A program made the position numbers and the translations under genes. This document shows, piece after piece, positions 28,577 through 35,300 of a stretch of 35,300 bases of DNA. The notes under the pieces were generated by a model. The model saw only the letters and a list, made by a program, of their open reading frames with translations, was not told the DNA's origin and did not search any database. How positions within the stretch are numbered: position 1 is the first letter of the stretch; each line of letters opens with the position of its first letter. Origin of the DNA: Levilactobacillus yonginensis (GTDB lineage: Bacteria > Bacillota > Bacilli > Lactobacillales > Lactobacillaceae); contig NZ_RHNO01000024.1 in NCBI RefSeq assembly GCF_003946265.1, positions 1 to 35,300 of the forward strand, given 5' to 3'.

Positions 28577-29980
28577 TTGGATAAGAAAAAATCAGTTTCC
28601 AGCAAATTTATCTTCTTCTTCGGGTCATTCGGGGGCATCTTGTTCGGTTATGACATCGGTGTTATGACCGGGGCCTTACCATTCCTGAAGACCGACTGGA
28701 ATTTAACAAACGCTTCATTGATTGGTTGGGTGACTTCAGCCGTTATGTTCGGTGCCATCTTCGGTGCCGCGATTGCCGGTCAGCTGGCCGACAAGTTAGG
28801 TCGTCGGCGGATGATCCTGATGTCCTCATTGATCTTCGCCATTGGGTCCATCCTTTGTGGGTTCTCACCTAACAACGGGACGTTCTACCTGATTGGGATG
28901 CGGATCTTCTTGGGGTTAGCCGTTGGGGCTGCCTCAGCCTTGGTTCCCGCTTACATGTCAGAAATGGCACCCGCACACTTGCGGGGGAGCCTTTCGGGGA
29001 TCAACCAAACCATGATTGTTTCCGGGATGTTGATCTCTTACGTGATTGACTTCGTTTTAAAAGATTTACCAGAAAACATCTCATGGCGGTTGATGTTAGG
29101 GTTGGCTTCCGTGCCAGCCATCATCCTCTTCGCTGGGGTATTGAAGTTACCAGAATCACCACGTTTCTTGATCAAGGCCAACCGGTTAGACGAAGCGCGC
29201 CAAGTGCTGTCCTTCGTTCGGAAGCCTGAAGAAGTTGAAGGCGAAGTTAAAGCCATTCAAGAAACTGCTGCTACTGAAAAGAACTCAATGGAAAAGACGT
29301 CTTGGGCAACGCTGTTCAACAGCAAGTACCGTTACTTGGTTATCGCCGGTGTCGGTGTAGCCGCCTTCCAGCAATTCCAAGGTGCCAACGCCATCTTCTA
29401 CTACATTCCATTGATCGTTGAAAAGGCAACTGGGAGCGCCGCAAGTTCCGCTCTGATGTGGCCAATCGTTCAAGGGGTACTGTTGGTTATTGGGTCATTA
29501 CTCTACATCTGGATCGCTGAAAAATTCAATCGGCGGACGTTGTTGACCTTAGGTGGGACGGTTATGGCTTTGTCCTTCTTGTTACCAGCCGTTATCAACT
29601 GGATCGTGCCAAACGCTAGTCCAATGATGATCGTCTTCTTCCTATCTATCTACGTGGCCTTCTACTCATTCACTTGGGCACCATTGACCTGGGTTCTGGT
29701 TGGGGAAGTCTTCCCATTAGCTGTTCGGGGCCGGGCATCTGGTTTGGCTTCATCCTTCAACTGGATTGGTTCATGGGCCGTTGGGTTATTGTTCCCAATC
29801 ATGACCGCATCAATGTCACAAGAAGCTGTCTTCGCTGTCTTCGGTATCATCTGTGTCTTCGGTGTTCTGTTCATCCGCTTCTGTGTTCCAGAAACGCGTG
29901 GCCACTCACTTGAAGAAATCGAAGCGCGTGGGACTAACCACGGTAAGAAAAAAGTTGAAGAAACTGTCGAAAGCAATTAA
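28577..29980 (+). CDS. araT: Sugar:H+ symporter, MFS (arabinose transporter of the AraE/XylE type)
   Basis: The start is a TTG at 28577, with AGGAGG 8 nt upstream; the next in-frame upstream codon that could start (28544) has no site. The product is 467 aa. Twelve membrane helices are expected. Family marks are GGILFGYDIGVMTGALPF in helix 1, DKLGRRRMI, RIFLGLAVGAASALVPAYMSE in helix 4, PESPRFL after helix 6, QQFQGANAIFYY in helix 7 and PETRGHSLEEIE at the C-terminus. Position at the head of araBDA under AraR-like boxes makes L-arabinose the likely substrate. The TTG start may lower translation of a membrane protein. Confidence 0.9.
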   Translation: MDKKKSVSSKFIFFFGSFGGILFGYDIGVMTGALPFLKTDWNLTNASLIGWVTSAVMFGAIFGAAIAGQLADKLGRRRMILMSSLIFAIGSILCGFSPNNGTFYLIGMRIFLGLAVGAASALVPAYMSEMAPAHLRGSLSGINQTMIVSGMLISYVIDFVLKDLPENISWRLMLGLASVPAIILFAGVLKLPESPRFLIKANRLDEARQVLSFVRKPEEVEGEVKAIQETAATEKNSMEKTSWATLFNSKYRYLVIAGVGVAAFQQFQGANAIFYYIPLIVEKATGSAASSALMWPIVQGVLLVIGSLLYIWIAEKFNRRTLLTLGGTVMALSFLLPAVINWIVPNASPMMIVFFLSIYVAFYSFTWAPLTWVLVGEVFPLAVRGRASGLASSFNWIGSWAVGLLFPIMTASMSQEAVFAVFGIICVFGVLFIRFCVPETRGHSLEEIEARGTNHGKKKVEETVESN

Positions 29981-30023
29981 TTAACGCACTATCACGATGA
30001 TAAAAACCGGGAGGTAAAGTTAA

Positions 30024-31625
30024 ATGAACTTAGTTGAAACGGCTCAAGCTGTTGAAGCGGGCAAGGTTTCATTAGGGATTGAATTAGGTTCAACCCGGAT
30101 CAAGGCAGTTCTGGTGACCGATGACTTTAACACCATCGCATCAGGCAGCTATGTTTGGGAAAACCGTTATGAAGACGGCGTTTGGACTTACCCGCTTGAA
30201 GAAGTTTGGTCGGGGATTCAGCAGAGTTACACGCAAATGGCCGCTGACGTTCAGAGTAAGTATCACGCAAGTTTGAAGCACATCAATGCTATTGGGATCA
30301 GTGCCATGATGCACGGGTACCTGGCCTTTGATAAGAACGATGACTTGTTGGTACCTTTCCGGACGTGGCGGAACAACATTACGGGTCAGTCCGCTGATGA
30401 ATTGACCAAGTTGTTTGATTTCAATATTCCACAACGTTGGAGTATTGCGCACCTCTACCAAGCCATCCTCAATCACGAGGATCACGTGGCTAACGTCGAC
30501 TTCTTTACGACGCTGGCTGGTTACGTGACCTGGAAGTTATCTGGAAAAAAGGTCTTGGGTGTGGGTGACGCTTCCGGGATGTTCCCAATTGACGAAAAGA
30601 CTGGGACGTACAACCAGGATATGTTGGAGAAATTCAACAACTTGGACAACGTTAAGCAATATCCTTGGCAGTTAGCCGACATTTTGCCTGACATCTTACC
30701 AGCTGGTAAGGCGGCCGGTAGTTTGACGGCTGACGGTGCCAAGTTATTGGATGCTAGTGGCAATCTGGAAGCTGGTAGCGTTATGGCACCACCTGAAGGG
30801 GATGCTGGTACCGGGATGGTCGGCACAAATAGTGTTCGTCAACGGACCGGGAACATCTCCGTTGGGACGTCTGCGTTCTCAATGAACGTCTTAGACAAGC
30901 CATTATCCAAGGTTTATCGCGATATTGATATCGTGATGACGCCAGACGGTTCACCAGTTGCCATGGTCCACGTGAATAACTGTTCTTCAGATATTAACGC
31001 TTGGGCGAACATCTTCGGTGAATTTGCCAATCGGCTGGGAATTGATTTGAAGCCTGACCGGTTATACGAAACGTTATTCTTAGCTTCAACTAAGGCTGAC
31101 GCGGATGCCGGTGGCTTGGTCAACTACAGCTACCAATCTGGTGAAAACATTACCAAGATCCAAGCGGGCCGGCCATTATTTGTCCGGACGCCAAACAGTC
31201 ATTTCTCCTTACCTAACTTCATGCTGACGCAACTCTACGCTGCGTTCGCACCACTCCAAATCGGAATGGACATCTTAGTTAATGAGGAACACGTGCAAAC
31301 TGATGTGATGATTGCGCAGGGTGGTTTATTCCGGACGCCAGTTATCGGCCAACAGGCCCTGGCGAACGCCTTAAATATCCCCATCACGGTCATGAGCACG
31401 GCTGGTGAGGGTGGTCCTTGGGGGATGGCAGTTCTGGCCGCCTTTGCCCAACGGAACACTGGCGAAAGCTTGGAAGACTTCTTGGATCAAGATGTCTTTA
31501 CCAACCCAGAAAGCATGACGTTAAGTCCCGAACCTGAAGGGGTCAAGGGCTACCGTAAGTTCATCGGCAAGTATCAAAGTGGGTTGTCAGTGGAAGCGGC
31601 CGCCGGCGACGCCATCAGTGACTAA
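30024..31625 (+). CDS. araB: L-ribulokinase, FGGY family
   Basis: This 533-aa protein has GGGAGG before the ATG. FGGY carbohydrate kinase halves are clear: the N-terminal phosphate loop SLGIELGSTRIKAVLV (about 16-31), GISAMMHGYL, then GNISVGTSAFSM, and the C-terminal nucleotide region AQGGLFRTPVIGQQALANAL and TAGEGGPWGMAVLAA. It phosphorylates L-ribulose to L-ribulose-5-phosphate in the cytosol. It follows the transporter by 43 nt and precedes araD by 18 nt, within one operon. The sequence type is the lactobacillar AraB, distinct from the Escherichia coli form. Confidence 0.94.
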   Translation: MNLVETAQAVEAGKVSLGIELGSTRIKAVLVTDDFNTIASGSYVWENRYEDGVWTYPLEEVWSGIQQSYTQMAADVQSKYHASLKHINAIGISAMMHGYLAFDKNDDLLVPFRTWRNNITGQSADELTKLFDFNIPQRWSIAHLYQAILNHEDHVANVDFFTTLAGYVTWKLSGKKVLGVGDASGMFPIDEKTGTYNQDMLEKFNNLDNVKQYPWQLADILPDILPAGKAAGSLTADGAKLLDASGNLEAGSVMAPPEGDAGTGMVGTNSVRQRTGNISVGTSAFSMNVLDKPLSKVYRDIDIVMTPDGSPVAMVHVNNCSSDINAWANIFGEFANRLGIDLKPDRLYETLFLASTKADADAGGLVNYSYQSGENITKIQAGRPLFVRTPNSHFSLPNFMLTQLYAAFAPLQIGMDILVNEEHVQTDVMIAQGGLFRTPVIGQQALANALNIPITVMSTAGEGGPWGMAVLAAFAQRNTGESLEDFLDQDVFTNPESMTLSPEPEGVKGYRKFIGKYQSGLSVEAAAGDAISD

Positions 31626-31643
31626 GAGAGAGAGGTTACTTGA

Positions 31644-32372
31644 ATGTTAGAAGATTTGAAGCAAGAGGTTTACGAAGCCAACATGCAACTGCCTAAATTA
31701 GGGTTAGTTACCTTTACTTGGGGCAACGTCTCCGGTATCGACCGGGACAAGGGCCTATTCGTCATCAAGCCATCCGGCGTTGATTACGACAAGTTAAAGC
31801 CTAGCGACATGGTCGTTGTAAACCTCGACGGTGAAGTGGTCGAAGGGGAAATGAACCCTTCCAGCGACACCCCAACGCATACCGTACTTTACAACAAGTT
31901 CCCCAACATCGGGGGCATCGTGCACACGCATTCACCTTGGGCGGTTTCATTTGCTGGCGCCAACATGGACGTCCCAGCAATGAACACCACGCATGCGGAT
32001 ACGTTCTACGGCGATGTGCCAGCCGCTGACGCGTTGACGAAGGCTGAAATCGAAGAAGACTACGAAGGCTACACTGGTGAAACCATCGTGAAGACCTTCA
32101 ACGAACGTGGTCTCGACTACGAAGCCGTTCCAGCAGCGCTGGTTAGCCAACACGGTCCCTTCGCTTGGGGGCCAACCCCAGCCAAGGCTGTGTACAACGC
32201 TAAGGTCTTGGAAGTCGTTGCGGAAGAGGATTACCACTCCATGCAACTGACTAAGAAGAACTTGGAATTGCCACAATACCTGTTGGACAAGCATTACCTC
32301 AGAAAGCATGGGGCTAACGCCTACTACGGCCAAAACAATGCCAAGTCCAAGGAACATGCTGCACGGCAATAA
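31644..32372 (+). CDS. araD: L-ribulose-5-phosphate 4-epimerase
   Basis: This 242-aa protein belongs to the class II aldolase fold. AGAGAGAGG lies before the ATG. Substrate and zinc motifs are GNVSG (27-31), [15 protein letters not shown], zinc ligands His94 and His96 in IVHTHSPWA, His170 in SQHGPF, and Asp119 in TTHADTFYG, placed like the catalytic Asp of the E. coli enzyme. It converts L-ribulose-5-phosphate to D-xylulose-5-phosphate, which enters the phosphoketolase pathway. It lies between araB and araA with short gaps and no terminators. Confidence 0.96.
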   Translation: MLEDLKQEVYEANMQLPKLGLVTFTWGNVSGIDRDKGLFVIKPSGVDYDKLKPSDMVVVNLDGEVVEGEMNPSSDTPTHTVLYNKFPNIGGIVHTHSPWAVSFAGANMDVPAMNTTHADTFYGDVPAADALTKAEIEEDYEGYTGETIVKTFNERGLDYEAVPAALVSQHGPFAWGPTPAKAVYNAKVLEVVAEEDYHSMQLTKKNLELPQYLLDKHYLRKHGANAYYGQNNAKSKEHAARQ

Positions 32373-32428
32373 AACTGTTATCCAACTATAAAAACAAAAA
32401 TAACTACTATATTAAAGGAGTGTTTCTT

Positions 32429-33853
32429 ATGTTATCAGTACCAGATTATGAATTTTGGTTCGTTACCGGTTCACAACACCTTTATGGTGAAGAACAATTA
32501 AAGTCCGTTGCTAAAGATGCACAAGACATCGCTGACAAGTTAAACGCCAGCGGCAAGTTACCTTACAAGGTTGTCTTCAAGGATGTTATGACGACTGCCG
32601 AAAGCATCACTGACTTCATGAAGGAAGTTAACTACAACGACAAAGTTGCCGGTGTGATTACTTGGATGCACACGTTCTCCCCAGCCAAGAACTGGATCCG
32701 TGGGACTGAACTGTTACAAAAGCCATTACTTCACTTGGCTACCCAATACTTGAACAACATTCCATACGCTGACATCGACTTTGATTACATGAACTTGAAC
32801 CAAAGTGCTCATGGTGACCGTGAATATGCTTACATCAACGCCCGTTTAGGTAAGAACAACAAGATCGTTTACGGCTACTGGGGCGACGAAGAAGTCCAAG
32901 CTAAGATCGGTTCATGGGAAGACGTTGCTGTTGCTTACAACGAAAGCTTCAAGGTTAAGGTTGCTCGTTTCGGCGACACCATGCGTAACGTTGCCGTTAC
33001 TGAAGGTGACAAAGTTCAAGCACAGATCCAAATGGGCTGGACCGTTGACTACTACGGTATCGGCGACTTGGTTGAAGAAATCAGCAAGGTTCAAGATGCT
33101 GATGTCGACAAGGAATACGCTGACTTGGAAAGCAAGTACGAAATGGTTCAAGGCGACAACGATGCTGACAAGTACAAGCACTCAGTTCGTGTTCAATTGA
33201 AGCAATACCTCGGTATCAAGAGTTTCTTGGAAAAGGGTGGTTACACTGCCTTCACCACGAACTTCGAAGACCTCTGGGGTATGGAACAATTACCTGGTTT
33301 AGCCGCACAATTATTAATTCGTGACGGTTACGGCTTCGGTGCCGAAGGTGACTGGAAGACTGCTGCTTTGGGCCGTGTCATGAAGATCATGTCCCACAAC
33401 AAGCAAACGGCCTTCATGGAAGACTACACGTTGGACTTACGGAAGGGCCACGAAGCCATCCTTGGTTCACATATGTTGGAAGTCGACCCTTCAATCGCTT
33501 CCGACAAGCCTCGTGTTGAAGTTCACCCATTGGATATCGGTGGCAAGGCTGACCCTGCTCGTCTGGTATTCTCTGGTTCAGAAGGCGACGCCATTGACGT
33601 GACCGTTGCTGACTTCCGTGATGGCTTCAAGATGATCAGCTACGCCGTTGACGCTCACAAGGCTGAAGCTGACACGCCTAAGCTCCCAGTTGCTAAGCAA
33701 CTCTGGACGCCAAAGGTTGGTCTTGAAAAGGGTGCCTTAGCTTGGATGCAAGCTGGTGGTGGTCACCATACCATGCTTTCCTTCTCATTGACTGAAGAAC
33801 AAATGGAAGACTTTGCTACCATGGTTAACATGAACAAGGCTTTCATCAAGTAA
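32429..33853 (+). CDS. araA: L-arabinose isomerase
   Basis: The ATG at 32429 is used because AAAGGAG ends 8 nt before it; a GTG at 32420 would overlap the site. The product is 474 aa. It opens with [12 protein letters not shown]. The metal and catalytic residues known from E. coli are matched by Glu306 (GFGAEGDWK), Glu331 (MEDYTLDL), His348 (SHMLEVDPS) and His446/447 (GGGHHTMLS). It converts L-arabinose to L-ribulose, the first cytosolic step of the pathway. Codon use is strongly biased to a few preferred codons, as in highly expressed lactobacillar genes. It is the last gene of the operon. Confidence 0.97.
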   Translation: MLSVPDYEFWFVTGSQHLYGEEQLKSVAKDAQDIADKLNASGKLPYKVVFKDVMTTAESITDFMKEVNYNDKVAGVITWMHTFSPAKNWIRGTELLQKPLLHLATQYLNNIPYADIDFDYMNLNQSAHGDREYAYINARLGKNNKIVYGYWGDEEVQAKIGSWEDVAVAYNESFKVKVARFGDTMRNVAVTEGDKVQAQIQMGWTVDYYGIGDLVEEISKVQDADVDKEYADLESKYEMVQGDNDADKYKHSVRVQLKQYLGIKSFLEKGGYTAFTTNFEDLWGMEQLPGLAAQLLIRDGYGFGAEGDWKTAALGRVMKIMSHNKQTAFMEDYTLDLRKGHEAILGSHMLEVDPSIASDKPRVEVHPLDIGGKADPARLVFSGSEGDAIDVTVADFRDGFKMISYAVDAHKAEADTPKLPVAKQLWTPKVGLEKGALAWMQAGGGHHTMLSFSLTEEQMEDFATMVNMNKAFIK

Positions 33854-33871
33854 ACTTAGAATTTCTGTCAA

Positions 33872-33915
33872 AAAAATGGTCGGGGTCGCCGAGAGCGGTT
33901 CTGGCCATTTTTCTT
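33872..33915 (+). terminator. Terminator of the ara operon
   Basis: AAAAATGGTC (33872-33881) pairs with GGCCATTTTT (33903-33912) with one wobble; a T-rich tail follows. The loop is GC-rich and may fold further. Confidence 0.75.
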
Positions 33916-33944
33916 TCCACAGGTGTTTGGAGGTTGAGAGGGGG

Positions 33945-34123
33945 GCCGCCTGCGGCTGCCAGGAGTGGCGCTGTGGGGTCGCTTCAGCCGAAGGGCGGGC
34001 TTCTCGCTCGACTTGGAACCACACCAAGTTCGTGCGTTTCCAAGCTCGCCCCATGTCCTAAGCCGACCCAAAACGTCGACTAAGAACATCGACACAGCGC
34101 CACTCCTGGCTGCCTCCGGCTCC
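33945..34123. repeat. Palindromic intergenic repeat, copy 1 (about 179 bp)
   Basis: Outer arms GCTGCCAGGAGTGGCGCTGTG and its near-complement at the far end (about 33955-33975 and 34094-34118) form a long stem. Inside, CGACTTGGAA/TTCCAAGCTCG and GTCGAC-type repeats form further hairpins. It is almost repeated at 34216. No reliable coding frame was found; open frames through it are antisense images of each other in the two copies. It lies between araA and an acetyltransferase gene. Confidence 0.75.
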
Positions 34124-34215
34124 AAACTGGTGTGTCGGGTGGATGGCGGCTTGCTCTCTGCTTTGTTGTTTGACTGGTGGTATTGGAGTTATGAAGCTTA
34201 AGTGAATGGGCTATA

Positions 34216-34395
34216 GCCGCCTGCGGCTGCCAGGGGCGACGCTGTGGGGTCGCTTCAGTCTGAGAAGCAGGCTTCTCGCTCGACTTGAAACCACACCGAA
34301 CCCGTGCGTTTCCAAGCTCGCCCCTTGTTCTAAGCCGACCCAAAACGTCGACTAAGAACATCGACACAGCGCCACTCCTGGCTGCCTCCGGCTCC
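34216..34395. repeat. Palindromic intergenic repeat, copy 2 (about 180 bp)
   Basis: A direct repeat of the element at 33945, starting 271 bp downstream, with scattered differences. One is in its left arm (GGGGCGACGCTGTG in place of GGAGTGGCGCTGTG), which weakens pairing with its own right arm. The right half is nearly unchanged. The 92 bp between the copies and the 136 bp after copy 2 hold no feature I recognise. Confidence 0.75.
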
Positions 34396-34531
34396 ACACA
34401 GATTAAGCAGTAACGGTTGTGGAGAGGGAGAGCTTGTCCTTTGTGTTGAGACTGATGACGTCTCACTGGCTTGAGTGACGGGTGATTTGTGACAATAATC
34501 TAATAAAACTGGCTAAAGATGGAGGTAAATT

Positions 34532-35095
34532 ATGGCTAAGACAGAACAAGAAAAAATGGTTACCGGTGAATTGTTTGACGTTTATGATGCCGAACTGGTT
34601 GCGCAGCGGGATGCTGCTCGCCAACAGGTGGAGGCGTTTAACGCGCTCGGGGAAAGTGATCCTGACGAAAGCGAACGATTGATTCGAAAGCTTTTCGGTG
34701 CTACTGGGGATTCAGTGAGTGTGCATCCCACATTTCGGTGTGACTATGGCTACAATATTTACGTCGATGATGATTTCTTTGCCAACTATGACTGTGTCAT
34801 GCTGGACGTGGGTCCCATTCACATTGGCAAACACTGCCTGTTGGGACCGAAAGTTCAGATTTATTCTGTTAACCATCCGGCTGAACCAGAATTGCGGCGT
34901 AATGGGGCCATGGGTATTGGCAAGCCCGTCACGTTGGGGGATGATGTCTGGGTCGGCGGTGGCGCCATCATTTGTCCGGGCGTTACGCTGGGTAACAACG
35001 TGATTGTGGGCGCCGGTAGTGTGGTTACCAAGTCATTCGGCGATAACGTCGTCGTAGCGGGTAACCCAGCCCGAGTCGTTAAGCACTTAAAATAG
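34532..35095 (+). CDS. Sugar O-acetyltransferase, paralogue of the 25654 gene
   Basis: This 187-aa protein has a clean GGAGG site before its ATG. The Mac domain (about 1-58, with EQEKMVTGELFDVYDAEL) precedes hexapeptide repeats forming a left-handed beta-helix. The catalytic His lies in YSVNHPAEPELR. The acetyl-CoA end reads GDDVWVGGGAIICPGVTLG and ends in AGNPARVVKHLK. It is the standard maltose/galactoside acetyltransferase type, cytosolic and acetyl-CoA dependent. The core resembles the 25654 protein clearly, and the two bracket the arabinose module. It forms a one-gene unit closed by a strong hairpin. Confidence 0.92.
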   Translation: MAKTEQEKMVTGELFDVYDAELVAQRDAARQQVEAFNALGESDPDESERLIRKLFGATGDSVSVHPTFRCDYGYNIYVDDDFFANYDCVMLDVGPIHIGKHCLLGPKVQIYSVNHPAEPELRRNGAMGIGKPVTLGDDVWVGGGAIICPGVTLGNNVIVGAGSVVTKSFGDNVVVAGNPARVVKHLK

Positions 35096-35165
35096 GTCGT
35101 CTGTCCAGTCTGCTAGAGATTAGGCAGTTTGAAAAGCGAACGACCATTCGGTTTCGAAAATAGAT

Positions 35166-35213
35166 AAAAAGTCTGGTAATCAACGTCGAGGTGACGTGAT
35201 TACCAGACTTTTT
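35166..35213. terminator. Strong bidirectional terminator
   Basis: A perfect 17-bp stem (35166-35182 with 35197-35213) is extended by CGTC/GACG after a one-base bulge. A-run and T-run ends make it work on both strands. Confidence 0.9.
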
Positions 35214-35259
35214 GAATTTTTTAGGCTCTTTGTCAACCGGTGTTGATGAAGGGATTTTC

Positions 35260-35294
35260 AGAGGTTCAATTCACTTTCGAATTGGACCTCTTTT
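35260..35294 (+). terminator. Second intrinsic terminator at the window end
   Basis: A 13-bp stem with one mismatch (35260-35272 and 35279-35291) followed by four T. It resembles the terminator at 5033 (both use CAATTC ... GAATTG). The gene it serves may lie beyond the window. Confidence 0.7.
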
Positions 35295-35300
35295 CTGTAT

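Noticed and set aside
33945-34395. A CRISPR array
   Set aside because: Only two copies, each about 180 bp and internally palindromic, with no short repeat/spacer rhythm and no cas genes.
33868-34466. Two minus-strand frames with matching segments (about 85 and 128 codons)
   Set aside because: Their similarity is simply the duplicated palindromic repeat; no ribosome site and Arg/Ser/Gly-rich nonsense-like composition.

Overview
The window reads as chromosomal DNA of a lactic acid bacterium of the family Lactobacillaceae, most like the Levilactobacillus brevis group. That placement is an inference from gene families, not from a search. The clues are a KxYKxGKxW-type signal peptide and an LPQTxE sorting signal on one surface protein, the peptidases PepN and PepD, an araR / araT-araB-araD-araA arabinose block, strong AGGAGG ribosome sites and many compact U-tailed terminators. 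No rRNA, tRNA, CRISPR array, transposase or replication origin was seen.

Layout. (1) 1-1062 is AT-rich: two long hairpins, a 75-aa unknown gene, a small XRE repressor on the minus strand, and divergent from it a 15-codon ORF with a very strong ribosome site. (2) 1217-11126 is a run of eight genes on the plus strand, all for exported proteins: two unknown secreted proteins, a C39-like papain-fold protein, an NlpC/P60 hydrolase with a peptidoglycan-binding domain, two small paralogous secreted proteins, a 1069-aa LRR/mucin-binding-like wall-anchored protein, and one more unknown secreted protein. Most are separate transcription units. (3) 11197-16736 holds a LysR regulator divergent from a PhzF-family protein, a flavodoxin, aminopeptidase N and a 55-aa small ORF. 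(4) 16796-21069, on the minus strand, holds dipeptidase PepD, a voltage-gated-type K+ channel, a flavin disulfide oxidoreductase and an OhrR-like MarR regulator. (5) 21240-25451 holds RecQ and a short UvrA paralogue. (6) 25654-35095 is the arabinose module (AraR repressor, TTG-started sugar/H+ symporter, ribulokinase, ribulose-5-P 4-epimerase, arabinose isomerase). On both sides it is bracketed first by palindromic intergenic repeats and then by a sugar O-acetyltransferase gene, the two acetyltransferases being paralogues.

How the genes work together. The ara block would import L-arabinose and convert it to D-xylulose-5-phosphate. AraR-like operators lie in and just after the transporter promoter, and cre-like sites lie near it. 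The OhrR-like protein has Cys13 and Cys116 placed as in two-cysteine peroxide sensors. It appears to control itself and the adjacent oxidoreductase through two copies of one 14-bp operator. The oxidoreductase keeps the redox CxxxxC motif but lacks the usual C-terminal His/Glu pair. The secreted block is probably a cell-surface remodelling and adhesion island.

Most worth a second look are the XRE/micro-ORF pair, the two-operator OhrR-like/oxidoreductase circuit, the small GxPxxxRGxFxTK secreted family, and the large palindromic elements with duplicated acetyltransferases around the ara cluster. No convincing wholly new defence or mobile system was seen.
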